A stretch of 58,544 nucleotides of DNA from Actinomycetota bacterium. GTDB lineage: Bacteria; Actinomycetota; Actinomycetes; Actinomycetales; Microbacteriaceae. Location: contig JAIUOH010000021.1 of the NCBI GenBank assembly GCA_020161315.1, positions 1 to 58,544 of the forward strand. The letters run 5' to 3'. The notes under the pieces are model-generated. The model was not told the DNA's origin and did no database searches. It saw nothing but the letters and a program-made list of their open reading frames with translations. The position numbers and the translations under genes are program-made. Within the stretch, counting starts at the first letter, position 1, and the number at the start of each line of letters is the position of its first letter. Below, one piece after another: positions 47,357 through 56,195 of this stretch.

Positions 47357-47393
47357 GGGGCTCCTTATCAGGGGTGTTACGGGCCGAATCAGT

Positions 47394-48962
47394 CTACCGT
47401 TTGGCAGGAGTGCCCGCCTGCTCGATGCGCCCAGCCTCGAGCCGCAGCACGCGGTCGCTCATATGTGAGATGACATCTTCATCGTGTGACACGAACAAAT
47501 AGGCGGTGCCGTGGCGCGCCTGCAGTTCATCAAGCAGATCGAGCACTCGTGCCTGCACCGTGACGTCGAGCGCCGAAACCGGTTCATCGAGCAGCAGCAG
47601 TTCGGGTTTTCGGGCAAGGGCTCTAGCGATGGCGAGGCGCTGCCGCTGGCCACCCGAAAGAGTTGCGACAGGCTGCTCGAGCTGCGCCCCGCTGAGGCCA
47701 ACTTCGTCGGCAAGTGTCGTAGCCAAGCTTCTGCGTGCGCTGCGCGCCGCGCCGGCTGCGCGCAGCGCATCAACGAGAATCTTGCGTCCGGTTGCCGCTC
47801 GCGGAAACGAATCAAGCGGGTCCTGCGGCACGAGCGCGATGCGCCGACGCATGAGATGCTGTGCGCTTCGATCTGCAGAGGATCGATCTGCTCCGTCGAT
47901 CAGCACCTCGCCACTGGTCTGCTTGTGCAGGCCGAGCGCGACACGGATCAGGGTGGTCTTACCAGAGCCGCTCTCGCCGACGAGGCCGACGGTCTCGCCC
48001 GAGCGCACCTCAAGAGACGCGTCGTGCAGCACGGGTGCTGTCGTCGCGCCTCGCGCGAAACCGGCGCTGATGCTGCGAAGTTCGAGCCTCGCGATCTTGG
48101 TCTCGGCAAGCTCGACTGGTGCGACAAGCCGGGCCGACGAACTGCCGAGCAAGCGGGTGCCTCTCGGCTTGCCGCCGGGGGAGGCGGCGATCAGCTCGCG
48201 CGTGAACGCGTGCTGCGGCGCATCGAATACCCTGCTCGGGTCTCCCTGCTCAATGATGCGACCGTCACGCATCACAAGCACCCGGTCTGCGAAGCCTTGC
48301 ACGCTCGTGAGGTCGTGACTAATAAGCAGCGCGCCCGCGCCCGCGTCAACCCTGCGGCGCAGCTCGGCGAGCACGCGCGTGCGATGCCCTGCGTCGAGCG
48401 CTGTGGTCGGCTCATCCGCGATGATGAGCTCTGGTTCGGCGATGAGCGCCGAGGCCACGAGTGCGCGCTGGCGCAGCCCACCCGAGAGCTCGTCTGACCT
48501 GCGGCGCAGTTGCTGTTTAGGTGACGGCATGCCCGTGGCCGTGAGCGTCTCGACCACGCGCGCTCGGCGCTCGGCACCGCTCGGCACGATGCGATGCAGC
48601 CTCAGTGCGTCGCCAACCTCGTGTTCGATGCGGCGCAATGGGTCGAGGCCACCAAGCGCATCCTGCGGCACGAGCGCGGCAGCGCGGCCGCGAAGCTCGG
48701 TCCATGAGTGATGGCCGTTTGGGGGTGCCACGCTGTCGCCGAAGAACACGGTGCCAGCTACCGACGCAGTTTCGGGCAGCAGTCCCAGCAGCGCACGCGC
48801 AGTGAGCGACTTGCCCGAACCGCTTTCGCCGACGAGTACCACACACTCGCCGGCATGCACTTCGAGCGAGACGCCGTCGACCGCAGCTTGCGCATGCCCT
48901 GCGAAAGTAACGCGCAGCTGCTCGATACGGGCGAGGGGGGTCTGCGTTTGTACCTGGGTCAC
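47394..48962 (-). CDS. Oligopeptide/nickel-type ABC importer, fused double ATPase
   Basis: 522 residues with two ATPase domains in one chain, equal to DppD and DppF joined. First half: GESGSGKSLTARALLGLLPE, DELSGGLRQRALVASALIAEPELIIADEPTTALD; second half: GESGSGKTTLIRVALGLH, ATLSGGQRQRLAIARALARKPELLLLDEPVSALD. Both sites look complete. The GTG at 48962 overlaps the permease stop (GTGA) and has a GAAGGGGG site; the longer open frame is not likely. Last gene of the importer operon. Confidence 0.93.
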   Translation of the reverse strand: MTQVQTQTPLARIEQLRVTFAGHAQAAVDGVSLEVHAGECVVLVGESGSGKSLTARALLGLLPETASVAGTVFFGDSVAPPNGHHSWTELRGRAAALVPQDALGGLDPLRRIEHEVGDALRLHRIVPSGAERRARVVETLTATGMPSPKQQLRRRSDELSGGLRQRALVASALIAEPELIIADEPTTALDAGHRTRVLAELRRRVDAGAGALLISHDLTSVQGFADRVLVMRDGRIIEQGDPSRVFDAPQHAFTRELIAASPGGKPRGTRLLGSSSARLVAPVELAETKIARLELRSISAGFARGATTAPVLHDASLEVRSGETVGLVGESGSGKTTLIRVALGLHKQTSGEVLIDGADRSSADRSAQHLMRRRIALVPQDPLDSFPRAATGRKILVDALRAAGAARSARRSLATTLADEVGLSGAQLEQPVATLSGGQRQRLAIARALARKPELLLLDEPVSALDVTVQARVLDLLDELQARHGTAYLFVSHDEDVISHMSDRVLRLEAGRIEQAGTPAKR

Positions 48963-49777
48963 CGTGACTGCCCCCTTCTCTCGAGCGCTCTGCCGAGTAC
49001 AGTGCAGGCGATGCCCACGGCGAGAATCGCGAGGCCGGGAAAGAAGGTGAGCCACCAGGCTTTCGTGAGATAGGGCCGGCCAGCATTTAGCATCGCGCCC
49101 CACTCAGGGGCGGGGGGCGGGGTGCCGAGCCCGAGAAAACCGAGTGCCGCCGCGAGAATCACAGCGTGGCCGATGCCGAGGGTTGCGAGCACGAGCACGG
49201 GTCGCAGCGTCTCGGGCAGCACGAGCGTGCTCCACACGCGCAGCGAGCTATCGCCCTGCAGTCGTGCGGACTCGACCGATCCTGCTCCAAGCATCTGGCG
49301 CACCCCGCCGCGCACCATACGTGCGTAGCCGGGGGCGGTCGAGATTGCGACCGCGATGACCACCGAGGCAACGCCGGGCCCCCGTACCGAGATGAGTAGC
49401 AGCGCAAGCAGCAGTCCGGGGAAGGCGAAGAGCGCCTCAATGAGGCGATCGCCGACGTAGCGCAGTGGGCCGAGTGCACGACCGCGGCTGCCACCCGCGA
49501 CTGAACCGAGTAGCAGGCCGCCCGCGAGACCCGCAAGCGTTGCGATGACACCGATGGTGAGCGAGTCGCGTGCGCCGAAGATCACCCGGCTCAGCACGTC
49601 ACGCCCTGAATCATCGGTGCCGAACGGATGGGCGAGCGATGGGGGAGCGAAAGCCCCCCGCGGGTCGATCTCGAGCGGCGCATGCGGGGCGAGCAGACCC
49701 GGAAAAAGTGCGCAGAGCGCGAGCAGCGCGAGGCATGCGAGGGCGACCCAGCCCGCAACGTCGAGGCGCCTAGCCAT
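48959..49777 (-). CDS. Oligopeptide-type ABC importer permease (DppC-like)
   Basis: 272 residues, about six membrane segments. N-terminal segment then PFGTDDSGRDVLSRVIFGARDSLTIG, the DppC/OppC signature; an EAA-type loop (ARMVRGGVRQMLGAGSVESARLQGDS) contacts the ATPase. ATG at 49777 overlaps the end of the other permease by 8 bases; a GTG-like upstream extension is possible. Confidence 0.92.
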   Translation of the reverse strand: MARRLDVAGWVALACLALLALCALFPGLLAPHAPLEIDPRGAFAPPSLAHPFGTDDSGRDVLSRVIFGARDSLTIGVIATLAGLAGGLLLGSVAGGSRGRALGPLRYVGDRLIEALFAFPGLLLALLLISVRGPGVASVVIAVAISTAPGYARMVRGGVRQMLGAGSVESARLQGDSSLRVWSTLVLPETLRPVLVLATLGIGHAVILAAALGFLGLGTPPPAPEWGAMLNAGRPYLTKAWWLTFFPGLAILAVGIACTVLGRALERRGQSR

Positions 49778-50741
49778 TTGCCACCGCCTGCTGTAGTTTC
49801 GCCTCGGTGCGCGGATCAACCTTGGCGATCGTCAGGTCTGTGATCAGCGTCACGACCACGTAGGCGAGAGCCGCGAGCAGCACCACGCCGAGCACGACGG
49901 GAATATCGCGCACCGTGACCGCGCTCACGAGTGTGCGACCGAGCCCCGGACGCGCGAAGATCACCTCGATCACGGCAGCACCACCGAGCAATGAGCCGAG
50001 CGCCCACGCGGTCATATTGAGACCTGGCACGAGGCCGTGGCGAATAATGTGGCGCAGTCGCACGCCGGCCTCAGTTTCGCCGCGCGCGCGTGCGCTCTCA
50101 ATGAACGGTGCGCTGCGGGCATTCTCGACGCCCGCGCGGCACACCTGGGCGATGAAGCCAGAGGTCGGAATGGCAAGGGCGAGCGCTGGTAGAACGATGC
50201 CGGCGAATTCACCGGTGCTCACCGCTGGCAGCCAGCCGAGCACGCCGGTAAACAGCAGCACGAGCAAGCTCGCCAGCCAGAAGTTAGGCATCGCCGCTGC
50301 GACCAGGTCGAGCGCTGAGGTGACCGCGCGAGCTGCGCGTGAGCTACCGCTCGCGATAAACACGCTGGTGAGCGCGATCACCCAGGCGATCGCGAGCGAC
50401 AGCGCCGCGAGAGCCAGGGTGGGTCCGATGGCGTGCTGCAACACCTCTGCTACAGGGATCCTCTGCGAATATGACACACCAAGATCGCCGCGCACGAGCC
50501 GCCACAGAAAGTCGAAATACTGCACAATGATTGGGCGATCAAGGCCAAACTCTGCGCGCGCGGCTTCGAGCGCTGCCGCACTCGCCTGGCTGCCAGGGCC
50601 GCCAACCGCTGCCTCTGCCGGGTCACCCGGAATCAGTTGAAGCGCGCCAAAGGCCAGTGTCGCGACGATGAGCATCACCGCCGCGGCACCGGCCAATCGT
50701 GACAGCGCTGTGACCAGGGTGCCAGCGCGAAGCCGACTCAA
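49770..50741 (-). CDS. Oligopeptide-type ABC importer permease (DppB-like)
   Basis: 323 residues, six membrane segments: LAGAAAVMLIVATLAFGALQLIPGDPAE at the start, DRPIIVQYFDFLWRLVRGDLGVSYSQRIPVAEVL typical of DppB/OppB, and the EAA loop IESARARGETEAGVRLRHIIRHGL. A TTG at 50741 overlaps the binding-protein stop (TTGA), matching the coupled style of the operon; a GTG at 50765 is an alternative start. Confidence 0.9.
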   Translation of the reverse strand: MSRLRAGTLVTALSRLAGAAAVMLIVATLAFGALQLIPGDPAEAAVGGPGSQASAAALEAARAEFGLDRPIIVQYFDFLWRLVRGDLGVSYSQRIPVAEVLQHAIGPTLALAALSLAIAWVIALTSVFIASGSSRAARAVTSALDLVAAAMPNFWLASLLVLLFTGVLGWLPAVSTGEFAGIVLPALALAIPTSGFIAQVCRAGVENARSAPFIESARARGETEAGVRLRHIIRHGLVPGLNMTAWALGSLLGGAAVIEVIFARPGLGRTLVSAVTVRDIPVVLGVVLLAALAYVVVTLITDLTIAKVDPRTEAKLQQAVANG

Positions 50742-52381
50742 CCCGCGGTAACCTGCCCGAGCCACGGGGTGCTCACGGTCGGCAGAGCGCTAAAGTGCTG
50801 CAGGTCTGCGCGGTATAGGAAGTGGTTCTGCTGGTCGTAGATTGGCAAAATAATCTGCTCATCGGCAATGAGCTGCTGGGCAGTCTTTGTCGCAGTCGCA
50901 CGGGCATCGGCGTCTTGGTCGCTGCCGATCTGATCGAGCAGCGCGTCGAGCTCGGGGTTCTTGATCATCGCGTGGTTCGCAAAGTAGCCGCTGGGGGCCG
51001 GCACCGTGGCATCGCTGTGGTACAAGAAACGCAGCACGTCGGGGCCGATCTTTGTGTATGGGGCACTCACCAGCTCGTACTCGTGTGCTCCGAGCGCTGC
51101 GTACCAACCGCCGAGGTCAAGCAGCGTGATCTGCACATCGAAACCGACCTCGCGTGTCGATGCCTGAATCTGCTCGAAGAGCGCCTGCTCGGTCTGAGTC
51201 GACTGCGCACCCGTTACCGGAAAGCGCACGGTGAGGGTCTTGCCGTCTTTTACGCGGACCCCGTCGGCGTTCTTTTCACCCCAGCCGGCCTCATCGAGCA
51301 GCTTGTTTGCGCGCTCGGGGTCAGCCTTGTATGCATCGGGCGACTGCAGGCCGAGCGGCTCGACGCTCGAGAGGGCGCTGTATGAACGCTTGGCCGTGCC
51401 CTCGAAAAGGGTCTCAATGCCGGGATTGACGTCCGCCGAAGCGATGAACGCCTTACGCACGAGCTTGTCATCGAACGGAGCCTGCGCGGTGTTGAGCTCG
51501 AGTCGGTTGCTTGCGCCGGGGCGCGGCGCATCGAGGTGAGCGAGGGTGTCGTCGCCCTCGGCGGTGGTGATCTGTTCGGGCAGTGGGTTATCGATGACGT
51601 CGACTTCGCCGCTCTGCAGCGACGCAAAGCGCGCGGTCGCGTCGGGAATGAACCGCCAGACGAGCTGTTTTGGTGCGTCGGTGGCGGCTACCTCGAAACC
51701 GGTGGGGGGCGTCGCGTAGTCAGGGTTGCGGTCGAGCACAATGCGATCCTGCTTCGTCCACTCACCCACCACAAACGGGCCCGAGCCGATGGGTGCGAGG
51801 CAGTTGGCTTCTGCTCCGCGCTCGATGCCTGCGGGCGACTGAATCGCGACCCACGGTTGTGCGAGCGACTCGAGCAGGGCAGCGTCGGGGCGCGTCAGAT
51901 GGAAACGAACGACATCGGGACTGACAACCTCGACCTCTGCGATCTGCTGCACTGCGAGGTAGCCGGTCGATGAGCCGGTCTCGGGGTCTTGCAGGTGTTC
52001 GATGTTTGCCTTGACCGCTGCGGCGTCGACGGGAGTGCCGTCGCTGAACTTGGCCTTCGGGTTCAGCGTGAAGTCCCAGCTCAGGCCGTCGTCGCTGGCC
52101 TTCCACTCTGTAGCGAGCCACGGCACAATGTTGCCGTCTTTGTCGAGCGAGACGAGCGACTCGAGCACCTGGGTGGCCAGCAGCGCCTGCGGGTAGTTGC
52201 CGCCAACGTGGGGGTCGAGGCAGTCTGGCTCGGCATCGCCGGTCGCGTACACGAGAGTGTCGCGAGGGCCGCCCCCGGTAGCGCCCGGGGCGGTGCTACA
52301 TGCCGCGAGGGGCAATACTAGGGTGGCGAGGATCGCGCCTGCGATCTTGAACTTTTTGGTGCTGGTTTCACTCACGGGCAC
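50738..52381 (-). CDS. ABC importer family 5 substrate-binding lipoprotein
   Basis: 547 residues. Lipoprotein signal KKFKIAGAILATLVLPLAAC with lipobox, then an SBP_bac_5 domain (DTLVYATGDAEPDCLDPHVGGN, WDFTLNPKAKFSDGTPVDAAAVKANIEHL). Such proteins bind peptides, nickel or other small ligands; the ligand is not clear. First gene of the importer operon, expressed from a promoter that carries a TetR-type operator. GTG start; a second GTG two codons in is possible. Confidence 0.92.
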   Translation of the reverse strand: MPVSETSTKKFKIAGAILATLVLPLAACSTAPGATGGGPRDTLVYATGDAEPDCLDPHVGGNYPQALLATQVLESLVSLDKDGNIVPWLATEWKASDDGLSWDFTLNPKAKFSDGTPVDAAAVKANIEHLQDPETGSSTGYLAVQQIAEVEVVSPDVVRFHLTRPDAALLESLAQPWVAIQSPAGIERGAEANCLAPIGSGPFVVGEWTKQDRIVLDRNPDYATPPTGFEVAATDAPKQLVWRFIPDATARFASLQSGEVDVIDNPLPEQITTAEGDDTLAHLDAPRPGASNRLELNTAQAPFDDKLVRKAFIASADVNPGIETLFEGTAKRSYSALSSVEPLGLQSPDAYKADPERANKLLDEAGWGEKNADGVRVKDGKTLTVRFPVTGAQSTQTEQALFEQIQASTREVGFDVQITLLDLGGWYAALGAHEYELVSAPYTKIGPDVLRFLYHSDATVPAPSGYFANHAMIKNPELDALLDQIGSDQDADARATATKTAQQLIADEQIILPIYDQQNHFLYRADLQHFSALPTVSTPWLGQVTAG

Positions 52382-52387
52382 TAACTC

Positions 52388-52393
52388 TATAAT
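52388..52393 (+). promoter_or_regulatory. -10 box of the TetR gene
   Basis: Perfect TATAAT, directly abutting the operator palindrome and about 55 bases before the chosen GTG start. Minus-strand TAATAT boxes for the importer operon overlap it. Confidence 0.5.
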
Positions 52394-52411
52394 ATTAGAC
52401 GCAGTCTAATA
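52393..52411. promoter_or_regulatory. TetR-type operator between importer operon and regulator
   Basis: Perfect 8-base arms TATTAGAC-GCA-GTCTAATA, centred in the gap between the divergent ABC importer operon and the TetR gene. AT-rich compared with surroundings. It would block both promoters when bound. Confidence 0.8.
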
Positions 52412-52446
52412 ATTGAGTCATGCGCATTGTTACACAGGGAGCAAGA

Positions 52447-53007
52447 GTGGCGACATCGGCAGGTAGGCCAAAACGAGCCTCGCGAGAGCTACTGCAGGAG
52501 GCAGCCTTCGAACTCTTCCAGCATCGCGGGTACCGAAACACCTCGGTTGAGCAGATTGCCCGCACTGCCGGGTTTAGTCGTGCAACGTTCTTCAACACCT
52601 TCTCGTCGAAGGCAGAGTTGTTCTGGCTTGAGACCGATGCGCTGGTGGTGGCGCTGAAGAAATACCTCGAAGAAGAACTGGCCGATCCCACTCCACGGAA
52701 TCTGCGCGACGCGCTGCTCGGCTTCGCTGCGGGCTTTGAGAGCCACCGCATTCCGTGGGCGCTGCAAAACTATCGTCTGCTCGAAGCAGCTGAAGATCTC
52801 ATCGCGAGCGGAGCGAGCCGCGCGCTCGAACTCAACCGCGTGTTCGTGCGCTACCTGCAGCACACCGAACAGTGCGATGAGGTGGTGCTGCACGCACGCG
52901 CCGCCGCGACCACCGCGATGCTCGTGAGCGCTCTGCTCGGCTGGATCGACGCGGGTGTTGGTCGCGGCGCCTTCGGTGAGCACCTTGGCCGAGCGCTAAT
53001 ACACTAG
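52447..53007 (+). CDS. TetR family transcriptional regulator
   Basis: 186 residues. N-terminal helix-turn-helix: LLQEAAFELFQHRGYRNTSVEQIARTAGFSRATFFNTFSSKAELF, then a ligand-binding domain. Most likely controls the divergent oligopeptide-type importer and itself through the palindrome at 52393-52411. GTG at 52447 has AGGGAG five bases upstream; ATG at 52420 would sit at the predicted leaderless position and remains possible. Confidence 0.9.
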   Translation: MATSAGRPKRASRELLQEAAFELFQHRGYRNTSVEQIARTAGFSRATFFNTFSSKAELFWLETDALVVALKKYLEEELADPTPRNLRDALLGFAAGFESHRIPWALQNYRLLEAAEDLIASGASRALELNRVFVRYLQHTEQCDEVVLHARAAATTAMLVSALLGWIDAGVGRGAFGEHLGRALIH

Positions 53008-53012
53008 CTCTC

Positions 53013-53576
53013 ATGGCAATTCTTCCTATCGCGATCTGCGGCGAGCCCGTGCTGCACAACCCAGCTGAGCCCGTCACCGAGTTTGACGATGCTTTGCGCT
53101 CCCTGGTCGACGATATGTTCGAGACCTGCGAGGCGGCCCCCGGCGTGGGTCTTGCGGCGCCTCAGGTGGGTGTGGGCAAGCGCATCTTCGTGTGGATGTA
53201 CGACGATCAAGACGAGGCTCCCGAGCGCGGTGTGGCGATCAACCCTGAGCTGTGGCTGTCGCCGCCCGAGCCGGGTCTGCCAGGTGAAGACGAGATCGAG
53301 GGCTGCCTGTCGTTTCCGGGTGAACGCTTCGCGCTGCGCCGCTCAGAGCGCGCGCTGCTTCGCGCACAAGACATCAATGGCGAGCCGTTTGAGATTGAGG
53401 CGAGCGGCTGGTTCGCGCGCATCATGCAGCATGAGTTCGACCACCTGCTCGGTCTGCTTTACGTCGATCGCCTCGTGCACCCAGAGAGCCGAGGCGCGCA
53501 GAAAGCGGAGCGCAAGAACGGTTGGGGGAAGCCCGGCCTGAGCTGGATGCCGGGCGTCGACGATCTCGAGGGGTAG
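53013..53576 (+). CDS. def: Peptide deformylase
   Basis: 187 residues; removes the formyl group from nascent proteins. All three motifs are present: GVGLAAPQVG (motif 1), EGCLSFPG (motif 2 with the metal Cys), QHEFDHLLG (motif 3, HExxH type). Actinobacterial type 1 length. Starts 5 bases after the TetR stop, so may share its transcript. Confidence 0.96.
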   Translation: MAILPIAICGEPVLHNPAEPVTEFDDALRSLVDDMFETCEAAPGVGLAAPQVGVGKRIFVWMYDDQDEAPERGVAINPELWLSPPEPGLPGEDEIEGCLSFPGERFALRRSERALLRAQDINGEPFEIEASGWFARIMQHEFDHLLGLLYVDRLVHPESRGAQKAERKNGWGKPGLSWMPGVDDLEG

Positions 53577-53591
53577 CGTCCGGGGTTCGCG

Positions 53592-54818
53592 CTAGGCAGG
53601 GGTGCGGGAGTCGCGGCTGAGCGACCACACACCTGCCGCCGCCGCGAGCAGCACCGCGGTGAGCGCGAAAGCCGGGCCGAAGCCTGCGGCGTCAACGACC
53701 AGGCCTGCGATCGCTGGGCCGAGCACGCCGCCGAGATCACTCGACATCGAGTAGGCCGCGACGGGGCCGCCGCCTCGCCGCTTCGCGAGCACATCGGCGA
53801 GCACCGCCTGCTGGCCGGGGTTCGCAAGTGCCGACCCCGCGCCCGCAACGAGCATGATCGCCGCGAGCGCCCAGAGCGATGGCGCAAAACCCATGGCGGC
53901 ATAGCTCGTGGCGAGTATCGCAAGGCCGAGAATAAGCATCGGCTTACGGCCGACGGTATCGGTCCAGCGGCCCGAGGGGAAGATAAAAGCGGCGTTGCCA
54001 GCGGCATAGGCTGCGAGGATCCACGCGGCCATCGTGGCGTCGCCCCCGAAGGTGACCGCGACCAGCAGTGGTATGAGCGAGACCCGCACCCCAAACGATG
54101 CCCAACCAAAGGTAAACACCGAAAACAGCAGCGCGCGAAACTGGGGTACGCGAAGGGCCCTCTTTAGCGTGAGCTCGGTTTCAGCACCGTTTGCGGGATC
54201 GCCTGCCCCCGCGGGGCTGGGTGCGCTTGCGGCTTGCGATCCTCGTAGCGCAAACGCCACGATCGCAGCCGCGACCAGCAGCGTAAAGAAGTAGAAGACA
54301 AACGGGGCTCGCAGGCCGAACACCGCCACGATGCCACCGAGCACCGGGCCGAAGAGGCCGCCCAGTAAGAAGCCTGCGGCGTTGAGGCTCGCAACCCTGC
54401 CACGCGATTCGACCGGGCTCACTTTTGCGAGCAGTGCCGTAGCTGCAACGGTGAACAGGGTCGAACCGATGCCACCCGCACCGCGCAAGATGACGAACTG
54501 AGGGTAGTTCGCGGCGAGCGCCGCAGCACCGGTCGATACCGCGACGATCAGAATGCCTATGGTGTAGGTGCGGCGCTCGCCCATGCGGGCAACCGCCCAG
54601 CCAGCGAGCGGGGCCGAGACGAGGCGCATGAGCGCGAAGGCGCTGACAATTGCCGATGCCGCAAAGTTCGAGACGCCAAACTCGAGGGCGAACTGGGGAA
54701 TTGCGGGGGCGACGACGCCATAGCCGAGCGCGACCGCGAAACCGCCGGCTACGAGTGCCCAGACTTCGAACGGTAGGGGAGTCTTTGGCGGTTTCGTGGG
54801 CTTGGCGGGTTTCGTCAC
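53592..54818 (-). CDS. MFS transporter, DHA1-type
   Basis: 408 residues, 12 membrane segments after a Lys/Pro-rich N terminus (TKPAKPTKPPKTP). Segment 1 FEVWALVAGGFAVALGYGVVAPAIPQFA and the loop 2-3 motif GWAVARMGERRTYTIG fit drug-proton antiporters. GTG start. Converges on def with a 15-base gap. Confidence 0.9.
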   Translation of the reverse strand: MTKPAKPTKPPKTPLPFEVWALVAGGFAVALGYGVVAPAIPQFALEFGVSNFAASAIVSAFALMRLVSAPLAGWAVARMGERRTYTIGILIVAVSTGAAALAANYPQFVILRGAGGIGSTLFTVAATALLAKVSPVESRGRVASLNAAGFLLGGLFGPVLGGIVAVFGLRAPFVFYFFTLLVAAAIVAFALRGSQAASAPSPAGAGDPANGAETELTLKRALRVPQFRALLFSVFTFGWASFGVRVSLIPLLVAVTFGGDATMAAWILAAYAAGNAAFIFPSGRWTDTVGRKPMLILGLAILATSYAAMGFAPSLWALAAIMLVAGAGSALANPGQQAVLADVLAKRRGGGPVAAYSMSSDLGGVLGPAIAGLVVDAAGFGPAFALTAVLLAAAAGVWSLSRDSRTPA

Positions 54819-54883
54819 TCATCGAGTCTATGGGCTGGTGCGTGGGCGACGGCGTGCTCGTGCTGGTGGCCTCGCGCGGCGGC

Positions 54884-54889
54884 TAAGCT
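54884..54889 (+). promoter_or_regulatory. Probable -10 element of the ABM-like/alkB pair
   Basis: TAAGCT in GGCTAAGCTGC, 49 bases before the ATG at 54938. Same hexamer as at rpsB, pyrH and the SRP RNA gene; weak -35. Confidence 0.4.
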
Positions 54890-54937
54890 GCACTGTATGA
54901 ATTCGGCAGCGCGATCCTCACCATGGAAAGAGGGATC

Positions 54938-55270
54938 ATGACGACCACGCCCAAGTACAGTTCGACCTTCATCTTTGAAACAAAGGATCTCACTGACGAG
55001 TTTCACCGCATCGATAGCGAGATCGCGACCCGCGCGCGCCAGATCCCGGGGTTTCTTGGCGAGGAGGCATGGCACAACGAAGGCACAGGCCTGCATGCCG
55101 AGGTCTACTATTGGGCCGACATGGACGCGCTCAGGCAACTTGTCGGAATGGATACGCACCGCATTGCGAAGGCGCGCTCGGGCGAGTGGCTAGGCGAGTA
55201 TCGAGTGGTGATCTCCGAGGTGCAATCGGTGTACGGAAACCCGGTGCTCGGGCTAGAACACAGACCATGA
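54938..55270 (+). CDS. Antibiotic biosynthesis monooxygenase (ABM)-like small protein
   Basis: 110 residues, a dimeric ferredoxin-like alpha/beta fold by pattern: TFIFETKDLTDEFHRIDSEIATRARQIPGFLGEEAWHNEG, then a strand/helix repeat ending EYRVVISEVQSVYG. ABM family members are heme-degrading enzymes or small oxygenases; no heme-ligand residue is certain here. ATG at 54938 has AAAGAGG upstream. Its last base pairs overlap the alkB ATG (ATGA). Confidence 0.75.
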   Translation: MTTTPKYSSTFIFETKDLTDEFHRIDSEIATRARQIPGFLGEEAWHNEGTGLHAEVYYWADMDALRQLVGMDTHRIAKARSGEWLGEYRVVISEVQSVYGNPVLGLEHRP

Positions 55271-55953
55271 CGCTGTTCTCGCTCGAACCCGAACCGCGGG
55301 TGCCGATTAGCCCGGGCCCAGACGCGATGCACGTGCCGGGCTGGCTCACGCTCGAGCAGCAAAAGTGGATCGTCGAGCAGTTTCGAGAGTGGACGCGCGG
55401 GCCCGTGCCGATTCGCGCCGCAAAAGTGCGCGGGCACGAAATGTCGGTGAAGACAGTCTGCCTTGGCTGGCACTGGCAGCCCTACAAATACACGCGCGAG
55501 GCCACCGACGTGAACGGCGCCCGCGTATTACCGGTGCCCGATTGGATGGTGGAGCTTGGGCGGCGCGCACTGCGCGAGGCTGGCTACAGTGAAGAACAAG
55601 CCTCGGACTACAAGCCCGACACCGTGCTCGCGAACTTCTATGACGAGAGTGCCCGCATGGGCATGCATCAGGATAAGGACGAGCGATCCAACGCGCCGAT
55701 TGTTTCGCTCTCAATAGGCGACTCGTGCACCTTTCGATTCGGAAACACCGAGAATCGAAACAAGCCGTACACCGACCTTGTGCTCGAATCAGGTGACCTT
55801 TTCGTGTTCGGAGGGGCCTCGCGGCTCGCCTATCACGGGGTGACCCGAGTGCATCCGGGCACGGCTCCCGAGGGCTGCGGGCTTGACCCTGCCGATGGGC
55901 AGAGCGCGGGTCGGATCAATATCACCATGCGTATGACCGGGCTGAACGGTTAA
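55267..55953 (+). CDS. alkB: AlkB-type alpha-ketoglutarate-dependent DNA dealkylase
   Basis: 228 residues; oxidatively removes alkyl groups from 1-methyladenine and 3-methylcytosine using iron and 2-oxoglutarate. Iron ligands: His and Asp in MGMHQDKDERS and the distal His in AYHGVTRVHPG; the 2-oxoglutarate Arg in GRINITMRMTG. The SLSIGDSCTFRFGN block is typical of E. coli AlkB-like enzymes. Coupled to the ABM-like gene. Confidence 0.94.
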   Translation: MTLFSLEPEPRVPISPGPDAMHVPGWLTLEQQKWIVEQFREWTRGPVPIRAAKVRGHEMSVKTVCLGWHWQPYKYTREATDVNGARVLPVPDWMVELGRRALREAGYSEEQASDYKPDTVLANFYDESARMGMHQDKDERSNAPIVSLSIGDSCTFRFGNTENRNKPYTDLVLESGDLFVFGGASRLAYHGVTRVHPGTAPEGCGLDPADGQSAGRINITMRMTGLNG

Positions 55954-55985
55954 GCCCTCTTGAGACCGATTGGTTGCCGGTTTCG

Positions 55986-56034
55986 AAGACCCGAGCTTCG
56001 GCCCGCGAAAGAAGCGGACCAAAGTTCGGGTCTT
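55986..56034. terminator. Bidirectional terminator between alkB and tRNA-Arg
   Basis: AAGACCCGAGCTT (55986-55998) and AAGTTCGGGTCTT (56022-56034), 13 base pairs with one G-U and a 23-base loop. It lies between the convergent alkB and tRNA-Arg genes. T tracts are poor. Confidence 0.6.
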
Positions 56035-56044
56035 ACATGCGAAG

Positions 56045-56117
56045 TGCCCCCGGCAGGAATCGAACCTGCGACCAAGAGATTAGAAGGCTCCTGCTCTATC
56101 CTCTGAGCTACGGAGGC
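56045..56117 (-). tRNA. tRNA-Arg (TCT)
   Basis: Read on the minus strand: acceptor GCCTCCG / CGGGGGC, D arm GCTC...GAGC, anticodon stem AGGAG.. around loop CTTCTAA (anticodon TCT), T arm GCAGG-TTCGATT-CCTGC, discriminator A. 73 bases; CCA not encoded. Confidence 0.95.
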
Positions 56118-56195
56118 GCATGTTCCAGCGTATCAGCGACTCCGGGAACAAAATAACTAGGGGTGCGCTCGGCAACGTACTGGATGGGCGCGGAG

